From Echiichthys vipera (lineage: Eukaryota; Chordata; Actinopteri; Perciformes; Trachinidae): 64,000 bases of DNA. The stretch spans positions 9,681,889-9,745,888 of the forward strand of contig OY829648.1 in assembly GCA_963691815.1 (NCBI GenBank). Direction: 5' to 3'. The notes under the pieces were generated by a model, which worked only from the letters and a program-made list of their open reading frames with translations, was not told the origin of the DNA and ran no database searches. Below are positions 1-11,483 of this stretch, piece by piece; positions within the stretch are counted from its first letter, which is position 1; each line of letters opens with the position of its first letter. Both the position numbers and the translations under genes were made by a program.

Positions 1-568
1 TCATAAACACAGCAAAGCTTTTAATTAAATTCCCAATCCCCTATTACAGTAGCTCCCAACAACTGGAGACAGCAGTATGGTTTTTCTTACTGTTTGTGTT
101 CTCTTATCATTCTCTGTGAACAAACAGGACATTTTCTTTATACGTGAAGTGTTGGGAGCAAGGGGAAAACAAAATTAGAGCGGATAATTCCACACTGAGC
201 TGAGGCCTGACAGTGAAGAGAGGAGGACAAGATATCAAATCTAGTATCGGCCTGAAAATGATCAAACCGTCTGAAAAGTATCTTTATAACCCTCCAGTAT
301 CTGTATAAATGATTAATCCATTCACGTATGCTGTGAATGCAGACTGATACTGCATATCACGACACTGGTCTAACTTGGTCTAACTCAACCCAAAGTGGAG
401 AGTGGAGCTTGTATCTCTGATATATGAGTGTTATATTTATATGTGTGCATGTGTCTCCAGGCTGCTTTAATCTCCTCCCATCTGCTGCTGGACTTTCTCT
501 CCCTGTTCTGAGGCCTGCCGTGCCCCGCCCGATCTGCCGAGCCTGACCTCACTGTGTGCATGTGTTTG

Positions 569-572
<4 letters not shown>

Positions 573-622
<50 letters not shown>

Positions 623-625
623 GGT
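573..625. repeat. (TG)21 microsatellite then GGGT repeats
   Basis: Uninterrupted TG at 573-614, then gggtgggtgggt. It faces the CA tract at 793-847, so the two can pair as an inverted repeat. Confidence 0.97.
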
Positions 626-792
626 GTGGGCTGCTTGATGAGCCTGGTTCCTTATGAAGTGGTGTCATTAAAGCAGAGAGAAGGAGCAAACGGGTGATTG
701 CAGTGATTTGGCAGAGGTTGCACAGAGTCTGTCCTCCAATCAGAGCCCTTGCTTGGCCTCCTCCAGCTCCAGTGCAATCACAGAGTGTGCGC

Positions 793-847
793 GCACACGC
801 ACACACACGCACACACACACACACACTAACACACACACACACACACA
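793..847. repeat. (CA)n microsatellite, interrupted
   Basis: CA units with CG and CTAA interruptions. Confidence 0.97.
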
Positions 848-2167
848 AACACCAAAAGACTTGACAACAGCATGTCACGGTCAACTTCTAATGGAGTTGT
901 GCATATTTTTCTCATTGAAATGAACTGCACGTATTTTAGGGTTAAGTGCACAATCAATCACATGTTTAATGTCTGTGGCAGCACTTGTTTAACCTAAAAT
1001 CTGCAGGGATCCGACATTTAAAAAAGTTAAATGAGGCAGTTTAGAAATAAGAAAAGACACTTAACAGGAGTATAAATGTGTGCTGCCAAACAAGCTGCTG
1101 CATAAGCAGCTTTTCTCCTAATGCACTGCACACAGGTTGTTCCAAGTAAATGAAAATGAAATGATGACCAATAAAATGGAAAAGTTCACAAAACAAAGTC
1201 TGAATAAGGAAAGCCCTAAAAAGGTCAGCTTTCTTACCCATCTCCATGCCTCTGTACTGTTTACATTCGAAGTAGGTTAGCATTTTTTTTTTTCTCATTT
1301 CAACATGTTTACTTTGACTTTTCAATTCCTACCACACAAACTGTACAGATTATAGCATTATTATTATTAAGGTCCATATAATTGCCTTTAAAGAACATTT
1401 GATAACTGATGTCTAGAGTTAAGCGGTGGTCAAATGATTAAAGGCAAACATTAAGCGGGTGTCACAGCATCTTGTATCCATACCATCATGATTCATTATT
1501 TTTCAAGTCACACTGAGGTATTAGATTATCTGTGTATTATGGCTCAACAAATGACAACTCAAACATCAAAGCACTACATCCACGTGGTGCAGAACAGAAG
1601 GTCTCCTATTGTTACAGCAATGTGGACAACCACTGTACATCATCTACATGTTTTGATGTGTTCAAAGGGAACAGAGAAAAAAGGCAAGAGAGGGGGGTGA
1701 AGACATAGAGAGAGAGAATGGGAAATAGAGAGGGAGAATGAATTATAAAGTGTGGAGAATTGAGCACTAAATTGATCTGCAGTCTGTCCCCAAAGACGGT
1801 GAGATGCTGTAATGAGAATGGCAGTCCAGATGCATACGGGGGCCGTCTTTTCCCCATCTCTGAAAGAAGACAAGTTTGTTTCTCAAGGTGATTGTTGCGG
1901 TGATAAGCAGAGGGGCTGAGAGGCAGTGGCTGACTGGATAACCTTGTCCCCATCCCCGCCTCGCTTCCTTCTGCATGAGCATCTCCACCACTGGCCTGCC
2001 CTGCCGGATTGCTCGTCTGAACACAATCTGCTGGCTGGAATTACCTCCCGGCCCCAAGAAAACTAAACATGATTTCTGACCTTTCCTTTCTGTGTTCAAC
2101 AGTAACCTTTTCTGATCCGCCTACGCTACGAGACCATCGCAACGAACAAGGGATGGAGTGGAAAGGA

Positions 2168-2186
2168 TGTGTGTGTGTGTGTGTGG
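2168..2186. repeat. Short (TG)n tract
   Basis: About nine TG units. Confidence 0.85.
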
Positions 2187-2479
2187 TTTTTAAAAGGGGG
2201 AGTGAGGATCAATGTGTGTTTAGCTAAGTTTATGCATGTATGCATATTTAAATTGCTGAGGGAAGGTGCAATACCACTTGCACAATATCATGCAATCAAA
2301 TACAACAGCTCTGCAATAAATGCTACCTCTGTGAAACTAACAATGTCTAAATTTTGTTGGCAGGTCTTGTACATGCAATATTCAGCAGCAGCATTATGTT
2401 TCATCCATTTCAATTGAAATGGGCAACGTCCTCCCAAGGGCCCCAAACTGACATGCAAGAATTGCATAATTCAACTACT

Positions 2480-2690
2480 TTTTTAAGGTTTTAACGGGCT
2501 GGCTCTCTACGAGCCCTTTCTCTGCGCTTGTCATTTAGGAGAGCATGCTGTGCGTGTTCTGGGACTGTGATCACTAGCCAATCACAAGCAAGTTAGTTAA
2601 ACTTGTTGGTTAAACTTGTGTTAACGTCTTGGCTCTGCCGTAGCTACTTGGTTGCTATGGGTGCTATCATACAGTCTATGGTTACTACTG
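2480..2690. mobile_element. Possible repeat fragment ending in acagtctatgg
   Basis: The end atacagtctatggtt resembles one terminus of the element at 30371-30710, and ccaatcacaagcaag is common in fish repeats. Inside, the near-tandem gttagttaaacttg / ttggttaaacttg occurs at about 2592-2620. The opposite terminus is not found. Confidence 0.4.
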
Positions 2691-3713
2691 CACATTTTGT
2701 TTAATGTTTTATCACTTTCATAGAAAATAAAACTGCACTAATCTCACATTGTTGCTAATTCTTACTTACTAAATACAAATGAAAATATGTCCTCATATGA
2801 ATACAATGTTGATAATGAAATAAAAAGGTAGGGCCCCACATCAGCTCTTAAACCAGGGCCCGAGGTGCTTAGGGGCCCCCCCTTCCAATACGGTTTCTGT
2901 TATTTTGTCTACACACTGTAAGTAGCTGCTGCTTCCATCTGTGTATGTGCTGACTGAGTGTACCATAGAAGTTGCAGTAATAGTGTATTTTGTATGAGAC
3001 ACAGTTTGCAGAAATTCTGCATCTTTCAACTATAACTAAATTCATTACATCATCACTCTGCTTCCTCTTGTTGTTCTTTGCCGTGTCAGCACGTTCTGCA
3101 TTGGTATTATCATTAGTAGTTTGTAAGATAAGGCTAATTGATCTCCACCTACCCAGTGTGTTAGAGAATTGTTGTGATCTACTTCTTCCACTGACTCTGC
3201 ATAACTCCTACAGCCTCAGCACAATCTGACCCACAGGAGCAAAGCACATCCCTGTAGAAATTATTTCATCGTGTCTTTCTCTCGCTCTGTTTGTATGTCG
3301 TTCTCCAGCTTTCTCTCCCCTTGTCTGTCTTCCATAAAGCTAAATCACCCCTCCACCCCAAACCCCTTCAAAACAAACCAGTTTGTGCTGATGCGAGGGT
3401 AAATTTAAGAGCTTACGGGCAGAGTGACCTGAACATCCTAGGCCAGCTTGGTGGAGTTAGCTGACTGAACTCGGGGCTAGCCAAGGCCTGTGTATCAGTA
3501 TTGTTTGTGTAAGAGCACCAGAGGGGATTTGGACAAGCAGTGTGAGCTCTGAATGTGTGACCCACAGCTGGCCTTACCATTGGATTAGCTCACCCTGATC
3601 CCCACAACCTCTGAACATGCTCCCTACTATTTCAAGATCTCTCCATTTATGCCCAGCCAAGCACATTGTGACCAGTAATCTTTAGTTTTCTTCCCTCCAA
3701 AGGGAGAAGATAT

Positions 3714-3779
3714 ACTGTTCAGCTTTTTTGCTCTGCCCCTGCCGCCCCTCCCTCTCTCTGGTTTATCCACACTTTTCTC
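3714..3779 (+). repeat. Copy 1 of a perfect 66-bp direct duplication
   Basis: Runs from actgttcagcttttttgctc to atccacacttttctc and is identical over 66 bases to 4501-4566. The flanks differ on both sides. A 16-base poly-C run follows 17 bp downstream. Confidence 0.95.
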
Positions 3780-3796
3780 TGTTTATTTTCCACTTG

Positions 3797-3812
3797 CCCC
3801 CCCCCCCCCCCC
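3797..3812. repeat. Poly-C run, 16 bases
   Basis: Homopolymer in a pyrimidine-rich stretch (3720-3950). It would be poly-G in the CELF pre-mRNA. Confidence 0.9.
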
Positions 3813-4227
3813 TCTTTCTCACCCACTTTCAGTCTCTCAGTACAAATTTCCTTCTTTCACCTCTCTACGCTCACCATCCGTCTTTTCACCCCTCATTCCT
3901 CTCCCTCTAACTACCCCTCTCTCCTTCACTCCTCCTCTCCTTTCTAAAGGGGATCAGTGGAGCTTAGAGGCCTTCCTGCTTGCTTCATTACTGAGCTGCT
4001 CTGACATGGGGAGCTCGTCTCTCTAGTAAGGATAGGAGAATGCCACTGATGTTTAATACATGGACCACTCTGTTGTCTTTCACGCCAGATAAATTCATCA
4101 TCAAAAACTGAGCGCAGAACAGCAACAGAGCATGTAAACCTGCTCTCTCAATCTAGATTCCCAATCTTTTTTCTTTCTTTTTTTGTCCTTACTCTCCATT
4201 TAACTTATTGCCTCTCGCTCTGGTTTA

Positions 4228-4248
4228 TCTCTCTCTCTCTCTCTCTCT
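4228..4248. repeat. (TC)n microsatellite
   Basis: About ten uninterrupted TC units. Confidence 0.9.
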
Positions 4249-4500
4249 TTGTTCCGTCACATCTCAGTGAACTGGAGCAAACCTTTTCATTGTCCTTCAG
4301 TTGGAGTAAACACACAAACACAATGCAACACTGCTGCTACTGCGGCTTGGCCCGCAACATGAAACACAGCTCATGAAAAGAAAATTGACCTATTCAGTTC
4401 AGCATATGTGTACATTGTGTTTGTGTCTGTGTGTAAATATGTAACATGTACAGGACATGTCCCTGTGTGTGCACACACACGTGTGGTCCTATTATCATGA

Positions 4501-4566
4501 ACTGTTCAGCTTTTTTGCTCTGCCCCTGCCGCCCCTCCCTCTCTCTGGTTTATCCACACTTTTCTC
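4501..4566 (+). repeat. Copy 2 of a perfect 66-bp direct duplication
   Basis: Identical to 3714-3779, offset 787 bp. No mismatch in 66 bases means a recent event or an assembly artefact. Confidence 0.95.
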
Positions 4567-4840
4567 ACTGTGTGCATGTGTGTTGTCTTGCACGAGAGAG
4601 TGTGTTAGAGCCGTATGGGTATATATGTGTTTGCCTGTTTGTCCTTTCTGTGTGTGTGGGTGTGTGTGTGTGGGCGGCAGGCCTGCCTTGATGATGCCAG
4701 AGCCTGTTTCTAATCCAGGCCTCCTCAGTGGGCTGTAGATCTAGCTGTGCCAGGCAGGCCTGTTGCAACACCAACAGAGCCCCAGCTGACAGCTAGCCCG
4801 CTCCTCTCTCTGCTTTCTGGATCATCTCTGAGCACAAAAC

Positions 4841-5430
4841 TTTAACAAAGGGTTAAATAAATAGTTCCCCCCAAAATCTAAAAACATATTTGTATCTTTC
4901 TTGTAGTTCTATTGATAAATCTCAATTGTTTTGGTGTGAGTCAGCCAGTTCTGGAGATACTGGCAGTAGAGATTTGATTTTTCTCACATATAATGGAACT
5001 AGGTGGCACTCAAATTGTGGTACTCAAAGTGCCAAAAAATTACATTTGAAACAGCAAAGTCTTTCCGGAAATAATGACCTCATATTCAAGAGAATCTACA
5101 GATCTTGCAGTTTATGTAGGAACTATTTTCTTTTTACCAAACTACACCCGCCAACCGAGAGGCTCATGCTTGTGACGGCACAAGAAGTAAAAATATTAAT
5201 GGCGTTCTTCTCGGCTATGCTGTCGTGTAAGCTATCAGTATAAAACTATTAGTTCGACTTAGTATCAAAAAGCACACGTCTTTCTTCAATGAGTACACCT
5301 CCTTCTGCACGGTGATGCAGGTGGCAAGTGTTGTAGAAAGAAAATAGTTCCTACATAAAACTGCTCACAACCTCTTCTGTGGATGATCATGAGTAACCAG
5401 GTCATTATTTCTGCCCACACAAAAAGGAAA
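4841..5430. mobile_element. Teleost interspersed repeat with internal inverted arms
   Basis: The sequence from tttaacaaagggttaaataa through ggtgtgagtcagcc, taatggaactaggtggcact and aactacacccgccaac matches a perciform repeat that I recognise. Within it tttatgtaggaactattttc (from 5111) and its exact complement (5337-5359) form a 23-bp inverted pair. gaaataatgacct (5068-5080) and its complement (5399-5411) form a second pair further out, so the right part folds back on the left. The 117-codon plus-strand frame at 4890-5243 is inside the repeat. Confidence 0.8.
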
Positions 5431-8355
5431 CAAGAAGGGGCAGACGGTAGATGTGCAATGCAAAGGGGGTGCCGATGGTAAAGAGTTTAGGATGAATCAA
5501 AGTGGTTAGAGCTGATTTATCCTGTGTAAGGATGCCAAGCCCTCTAAAAAGGCACTAAACAGCCCTTCAAATATATGAAATATCAGCAGCAGTCAGTGCC
5601 AGTCATCAGTGCCATGTGTGATGGAAAATCAATTTATTTCATATCAGAGACCTGTGAGGAGAAAACGAGAGAGACAGGTCCCTGCTGCGCCTTTTTAAAC
5701 TTCTCCCCAGCAGAAACATCCCAGAATGGTCCGCGTCATCAGTGACGGAGACATTCACGGTGCTTGTGGCTCAATGTGTAACGGCTGCTGTTCTGCTAGA
5801 TTAGGTAGGTGATTGGCCATTAATATTCATTTCACAGTGTGTCTTTGTTAGGCGGCAGCAGGGACTGACAGAGTGTTTGGATGGATTTACTCTACCGTGT
5901 ATTTCCCTCTAATTTCTATAGGCAAGGTGGTTTACACCTATGGCATTAGCGAAGCTACCTAGTGGCCTGATGTGCTGTCATTTTTTTCAGTTTGTTCTAT
6001 CTGATAAGGTAAAAGCTATCAACATGTCCATTAGAAAAATGCAATAGTCATCAAATATTTAATGTCATTAGGGGAATATGTTCTACTCTCCTCCTGGCCA
6101 ATGACTAAAGGCTGGCAACTAAAATTTGAAACAGTAACCAGAGAAAGTCCATTTTTCTGGTCCTGTCTGGTCTTAATAACAGCTGAGAGTTGCTCCTGGA
6201 GGAGTGCAGGTCCAGCAGGCATAAAACCACAGTAACAGGTCTTTCCCTCAAGGATGGCCAACCTAGCGAGGTGATATGAACAGTCCTCCTCATAATGAGA
6301 TTAAGTCACTAATTAGTATGACTGTGTGCTGTAGTGTGACTGTGTGCACTGAGGAATATATGCCCCCTATTGGACTACCCGTGTGGTCCCTGAGAGAGCA
6401 GGCCAGAGTGGGGCTGTCCCTGGTGTCCCACCCTCCGTTGCACTGAGAGGGTAATTAATATTTTGTGCATTTGCTCTTCCAGCTCCTCTACACCATGTTG
6501 AGCTATAGTCCTGAAGTTATTGATCTGGGTTCTGGCAACAGCAGGGAAATAACGATCAAAATTACAAAAATGTAATCTTGGCAATTTTGACAATGTGAAA
6601 TACGGACAGCAATAATTACAGGACTGTGAGGGTTCAGACAGCACAATGAAATGCTCTTTAATCTTTTACACCAAAAAAGAAGCGAAGGCTTGTAAAAGTA
6701 GGTCATTGGAGTGCATGAGCAGCACAGTCCATCAGCTAACAGGAGCAATAGCAGCTAAAGACAGAACCAGATATGAAGCAAAAAACAAAATTATCTTTGC
6801 TAAGGATAATCGCAGAAATAATTAATAAAATAAAATAATAAAGCAAATTAGAAGCAGGATAAGAATAAAACATTTTTTAAAAATGCAATCAGATCCATTC
6901 GCCTTCGCACATTCCCGGTCTCCTACTTTTGCTTCTACCTCCTTACCCATTAAAGTCACGTGAGTGTTTGATTGCCCCTGAGGTGCCATTCTGACCTGTT
7001 CATTTAAGATGATGTGCAACTCTCAGGTCTGTTGCAGCACTCATTTGTTCCTCAGTGGGGTCCCCATGGCTGGCCAGTAAGAGGACCCCATAGTGACCAA
7101 AGTGCCCTGGGAGCTTTAAACCTGGCCACTCACAACCAAGTAAAGAGACAGCTGAGTGTCATTGTTAATGTGGACACACAGCACCACAATGGCAAAATCA
7201 ATAGAGCTATAGGGGACATCAATCTCAACAGCACAAGACCCTTTTGGTTGTCTCACCGCTGCTCTAAAGCTCTGAATGAATGGTTGAGAGAAGGAGGGAA
7301 GATGAGGAGGGAAGACAGAGAGACAGAAGGAAAGAAAGAGAGAGAACATGGAGGACTGACAGTGATATTTATTGGCCTTTCCTCCTTCCATCTCAAGGGG
7401 TTATGCTGTCCTTTGAAGATTGTGTGCATTTGACAGGCGGCCAAGTGACCAGCCATCCTAATTCACCTAAAACAGGCAGAGGTTTTTAGGTAAAGCCTCA
7501 GAAGTGCAGCACAGCAGCTGTACGCAGTTGGCATCATGCTTGCATTTTCTCTACCCTGCCTATTTTTCACTTCCAAATCTCTCCCTCTCTCCTTCCACAA
7601 GACTGAAATCTACGCTCCTCCTTTCAATACCAAAAAGGCACCAGCTTTGTTACGGGTTGACACATGAGACGCACACCGAAAAATAAGCAAGGGTTGCCTC
7701 TGATTGTCTCTAACACTGACTCGCAGGATGCCTCCTCATCCCATTAACATATATGCAGATAGGCAGTGAGTAAATGAAAGCCTCCAAAAACGGGAGAGAT
7801 CAAAGACGACAGAATTAAGGCCAAGTAATGAGGATCTTGGCAAGAACCCTGCAAATTTATTGATTGTTTGGCAAGCTGTGTGTGTTCCGCTCCTGCTCCA
7901 TTTTTCCCTCCCTCTATACCATTTACTCTATGTTTGAAATGCACACAGACCAAGCAGTGTGGGCTTTAACGAGGCCTTTGCATGGCTATGGTTCCAGTAT
8001 TGAACCTAATCACTATCTAATTTACAGTGCAATGATAATGTACTTGGCATAGGGAACAAGGAAAGAGAGATGGGCAGCAGGGAAGCCCATCACAGCCTTG
8101 CATACTTTCAATAACACAGACTCTTAATTCAATTACATCCAGTACAAGGGCAGTTGCAGGATGAGACTATGGGAGGTTAATCCACAAACCCAAAGGATCT
8201 GGACCAGAAACAAAAAAAAAAAAAGCTACAATGTGTATTAAACGAGATTACAAACTACCACAAGCTGAGAGACAGACAGTTAAGCCAAAATGAAATCTAA
8301 ATCTCTGTGTTAGATGTCCCGTAATGTGTTTCATATACATTCAGACCCAGTTTGT
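5431..8355. other. Intronic sequence without a gene
   Basis: No repeat terminus or microsatellite of note. A 139-codon plus-strand frame at 7014-7433 ends in a purine-rich, low-complexity part and is not recognisable. A 13-base A run lies near 8211. Confidence 0.5.
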
Positions 8356-8650
8356 TTTAAAGGTCCCATATTATGCTAATTATCAGGTTTATACTTGTAT
8401 TTTGTGTTTCTACTAGAACATTTCTACATGCTGTGACTTTAAAAAGCACACTTTTTCTCATACTGTTTGTCTGAATATAGCTGTATTACACCCTATGTCT
8501 GAAACACTCAACACTCAACTCGGTAGAGCGCCTCGACGGAAGTCACGATGGCTTGTTTTAAGTTTAACGTTTCTGAATATCGGCTGTGTGTTTAGCCATT
8601 TGATACTTTCACGGTAACATCGAACTTTTCACAATATGAGACCTTTAAAG
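8356..8650. mobile_element. Teleost MITE with short terminal inverted repeats, about 295 bp
   Basis: The left end reads tttaaaggtcccatattatg (8356-8375) and the right end cacaatatgagacctttaaa (8630-8649), which are inverted repeats with two mismatches. The internal text (actagaacatttctacatgc, tctcatactgtttgtctgaa) matches a very common perciform interspersed repeat that I recognise. Each terminus carries TTAA, compatible with a TTAA-type (piggyBac-like) target duplication, but the superfamily is inference. It lies in the CELF intron, 233 bp from the exon on the donor side. It has no coding capacity. Confidence 0.85.
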
Positions 8651-8877
8651 TATGCGGTAGACTTTGTTTGTAATAATCCCATTGCTGCCATTATGCATGT
8701 AAGCGCAGAAATATGAGAATAAAAATGAATTGGGATAAGATAAAACAGAGAGCTGGCTGAGGAAATATTGCATTGAGAGCAGTGGAACAGATGAGATCAG
8801 AGGGAAAGAATGAAAAGAATTAGCCTAGATAAGGCAGATGAAAAGGGAACATGAATAAATGATGGAGAAAAGAAGAC

Positions 8878-8883
8878 AACTAC
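8878..8883 (-). promoter_or_regulatory. celf: 5' splice site of the CELF exon (GAG|gtagtt)
   Basis: The donor reads GAG|gtagtt on the minus strand. It matches the consensus at GT, +3 A and +6 T, but lacks A at +4 and G at +5, so it is weaker than average. If unused, the frame continues GGSCLLF and meets a TAG at 8827-8825, so intron retention would truncate the protein soon after RRM1. Confidence 0.78.
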
Positions 8884-8932
8884 CTCCACGGCTCTCGCTG
8901 TCAGCCGGTTTCACCTGGATGGGGCGAGTCAT
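8884..8932 (-). CDS. celf: 49-nt internal coding exon of a CELF3-6 subgroup RNA-binding protein (CELF5/CELF4-like)
   Basis: Read on the minus strand, the exon translates from its first base as MTRPIQVKPADSESRG plus one leftover G (phase 1). In CELF proteins this segment carries the last beta strand of RRM1 (RPIQVKPAD) and enters the linker to RRM2. These proteins bind GU-rich RNA and control alternative splicing, translation and mRNA decay; members 3-6 are mainly neural. CELF1/2 differ here (I recall HHPIQMKPADSEK), so they are excluded. Residue 2 is Thr, where I recall Asn in CELF3/4/6 and Ala in CELF5, so the paralogue is not settled; CELF5 or CELF4 is most likely. The exon is bounded by ctcctccag upstream and gtagtt downstream, and its 49-nt length fits the conserved exon size of the family. 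The leading ATG is an internal Met, not a start codon. The peptide match, exact length and both splice sites make chance unlikely. Confidence 0.92.
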
Positions 8933-8973
8933 CTGGAGGAGAAAGAAAGAAGAAAGAGCAACAGAGAGGTTAG
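8933..8973 (-). promoter_or_regulatory. celf: 3' splice site of the CELF exon: branch point, polypyrimidine tract and AG
   Basis: On the minus strand the exon is preceded by a pyrimidine-rich run ending in ttctttctcctccag, with the AG at 8934-8933. A CTAAC motif matching the vertebrate branch-point consensus lies at 8973-8969. Its putative branch adenosine, at 8970, is 38 nt from the exon, within the usual range. No competing AG lies between it and the exon. This is a strong acceptor by eye. Confidence 0.82.
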
Positions 8974-10569
8974 CGCTGGCGACTCGGGCTGTCGTTGCTA
9001 AGGCCACAAAACCAGAGGTGTCAAGGCCCTTTCTCCCATACTAATAGCTGTTCTGTGAGACTGATCAAAGTGCCCTGGCTGGAGAGGAAACAAAAACACA
9101 ATCATGCAGCTAAGTTGACTTGACACTTAGGTCTTTCTGCTGCCTGTTATTCAGTGTAAACAGAACAACTCCATTTCACACATAAAACAGGAATGCACGT
9201 CTATCTGTATGTCCGTTCGTATTGGTGGTATTTCATGTCAGGTGCGCAGAGACGTTGCAAGGCTGCAGGTGTGGGTCTAAGTGATAGAGGCGGAGGCAGT
9301 CCTACTAAAAGTGAATCCAGCCAGAGAAGAAGAGAGATCAATGCAGGCCTATTGATCCAGGCCCTTGGGCTGTGGAGAGTGTCTGGCTGGGAAGGATTCT
9401 GTGGTTAGGAGGCTCACTCTAATCCACTGGACCCTGATAAGAATGGCATTGCCTGGATTAGATGCCTCTGTCATCACAGTCTTTGTGTCACGCTCTCCTC
9501 CTTCTCCAATTTTACCTCTTTCTTTTTTCATTATTGTTGTTCAAGCTGAACAATTTCACCAGAAAGGAAAAAGTTTGAAAGATTTAGCCGTGATTTACAA
9601 TAGCGCTGTTTTTTTTTTGTTTGTTATTGAACATATGCCTCCTAGTCACCTCTTATTACGCTTACTGTTTATACACCCACATACACACGTATAGTATGTA
9701 TGAACTGTAGCAGAGCGTAAAGCTTGCAATATAATGTATGTATGCATCAATGTTCCAGTCCAAAATAAATAGATTCAACAATAAAAAAACCAACACACAT
9801 TAATAAAATTGGGGCCAGAAGTGGCACCAATGCATAACAAGATTACTGGAACATAAAAGCAACCTTTTACCACTCCACAACCATTTACAGTAAACCATTT
9901 GTAGTTGCTATTTAAGAATCTTTTTATTGCTATTACCGGGCATCTCAGTCAGATCGCAGAGAACCACCCAGTAATGATATTTCTATACCTACATATGTAT
10001 ATATTTTGTTCCATCACCCTGTCATGTATCTTTTTTCTGTTCAATACCAGAGCAGGGATGAAAAGGTCAGATTTAAAGACAGGGCAGTCCAATAAAAGCA
10101 TGACATGTTCAAGGAGAAACACCATAATGGGATTTTAAAACGTCTTAATAATGTGCTGATATATGGGGGAGAGGCCCAGGCCCCAATTCATTAAGTGCTA
10201 AACGTATCCATTTTCACCTTGAGGAACTGAATAACCTTCCCTCGCTGAAATTATTCCATAAATTTACCCATCGTAAATAATAACTAGCACTGGCTAAATC
10301 TTTGTAGGAAAACAGGGAGGATGCTATGCTTGTGGAGGTTGAGGTTTTAAGATCCTTGTTTCTCGGCTCGCTCCCTGCCCTCCTCCCTTCCCATCTACAA
10401 GTGCTTTCTTTTCCTTGTACAACACGAGCAAAGTAACCCCGCAGTATGCTAATGCCAAGCCACAGGGTGCAGTGCTCCACAGCATGTAGGGATAGATTAC
10501 AGAATCAACCGTGACACTATCGCACACATGTTCAAAGTAACCTCTGAGACAGAAACACCTCCGAATGGA

Positions 10570-10587
10570 GGGGGGGGGGGGGGGGGG
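10570..10587. repeat. Poly-G run, 18 bases
   Basis: Uninterrupted G. The length is error-prone in any assembly. Confidence 0.9.
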
Positions 10588-11408
10588 TATCCACAAGACA
10601 AATTCACAGATAACTCTAGAACACAGGAAATCTTTGACTTTGCCTTTGACATGTCAAATGGACAAAAGATGCTCCCATCCTGCCAGTTGATTTCTGTTCA
10701 TATGCACGACAGAGGAGGCCAAATCCGCGGCTGCGTCTCCTCTACCATGCTATGATCTCAGCCTTCTCTACAGGGCGCCTGTGTGTGGGAGGCATCTTTC
10801 TCTAAAGCTAGTTACAGTTCAGCCTCCAACATGCCAGCTTAATGGTCTATTTATTCGCCCAAGAGCAATGCATTATGGTCCTGAACAGTCACTACTGATG
10901 CTTCTCAGTTCGTCCCATTCTCCTTGAACACATATGATGAAAATTGTGTAATTCCATCGGAAATTAAGAGCACATTGCAAAGCACGATTGTACTATGTGT
11001 ATGCTCACTCCCATTCCACGGACAACGGTAACTTTAAGTAAAATGTATTAACTGCTGCTGTTGCCAAGGAGACCATTCATTAACTCCAGATACTGTGGGG
11101 TATGCTTGGCTTTTGTGGGCTGGAGCTAGAAGCTTCAAAACAGTCACTGCTGCCTCCTGTACACATAACAACACGTTTTCAATCCTCCATTTATTGAGTT
11201 AAGGGAGTGGTTAGGTGAGGGAGGAGAAGGAGGAGGAGGAACAAAAGAGAACTAGAAGAAGAGAAGGCGAGCGATTGTGGAAAAAGACAAGAAGAGATGG
11301 AGAGAGAAGGGAAGGAGAGATACAGTCCACACACAGCGAGAGAAAGAAAGCTGCCTGCAACTCTTAGATAAGATTGCTTCGCTGTTGAGGCATTTCTCCT
11401 ACCTTTCT

Positions 11409-11483
11409 CACACACACACACACACACACACACACATGCACACTCGCACACACAGAAAGAGAGAGAGAGAGAGAGAGAGAGAG
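11409..11483. repeat. Compound (CA)14...(GA)13 microsatellite
   Basis: CA at 11409-11436, a mixed link, then GA at 11458-11483. Confidence 0.95.

Larger units (their letters stand above)
850..3713. other. Intronic sequence without a gene
   Basis: Apart from the short TG tract and a possible repeat fragment near 2.5 kb, I see nothing coding. The 113- and 110-codon minus-strand frames at 1612-2099 overlap one another and match no family I know. Confidence 0.5.
1..8883 (-). other. celf: Intron 3' of the CELF exon (partial, runs off the window)
   Basis: Inferred from the donor at 8883-8882. No exon encoding the start of RRM2 (expected peptide around DRKLFVGML) was found on the minus strand between here and base 1, so the intron is at least 8.9 kb. 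It contains simple repeats, an inverted-repeat element and a MITE, listed separately. Confidence 0.75.

Noticed and set aside
7014..7433. 139-codon plus-strand frame
   Set aside because: No recognisable domain, and the C-terminal half is purine-rich low-complexity sequence.
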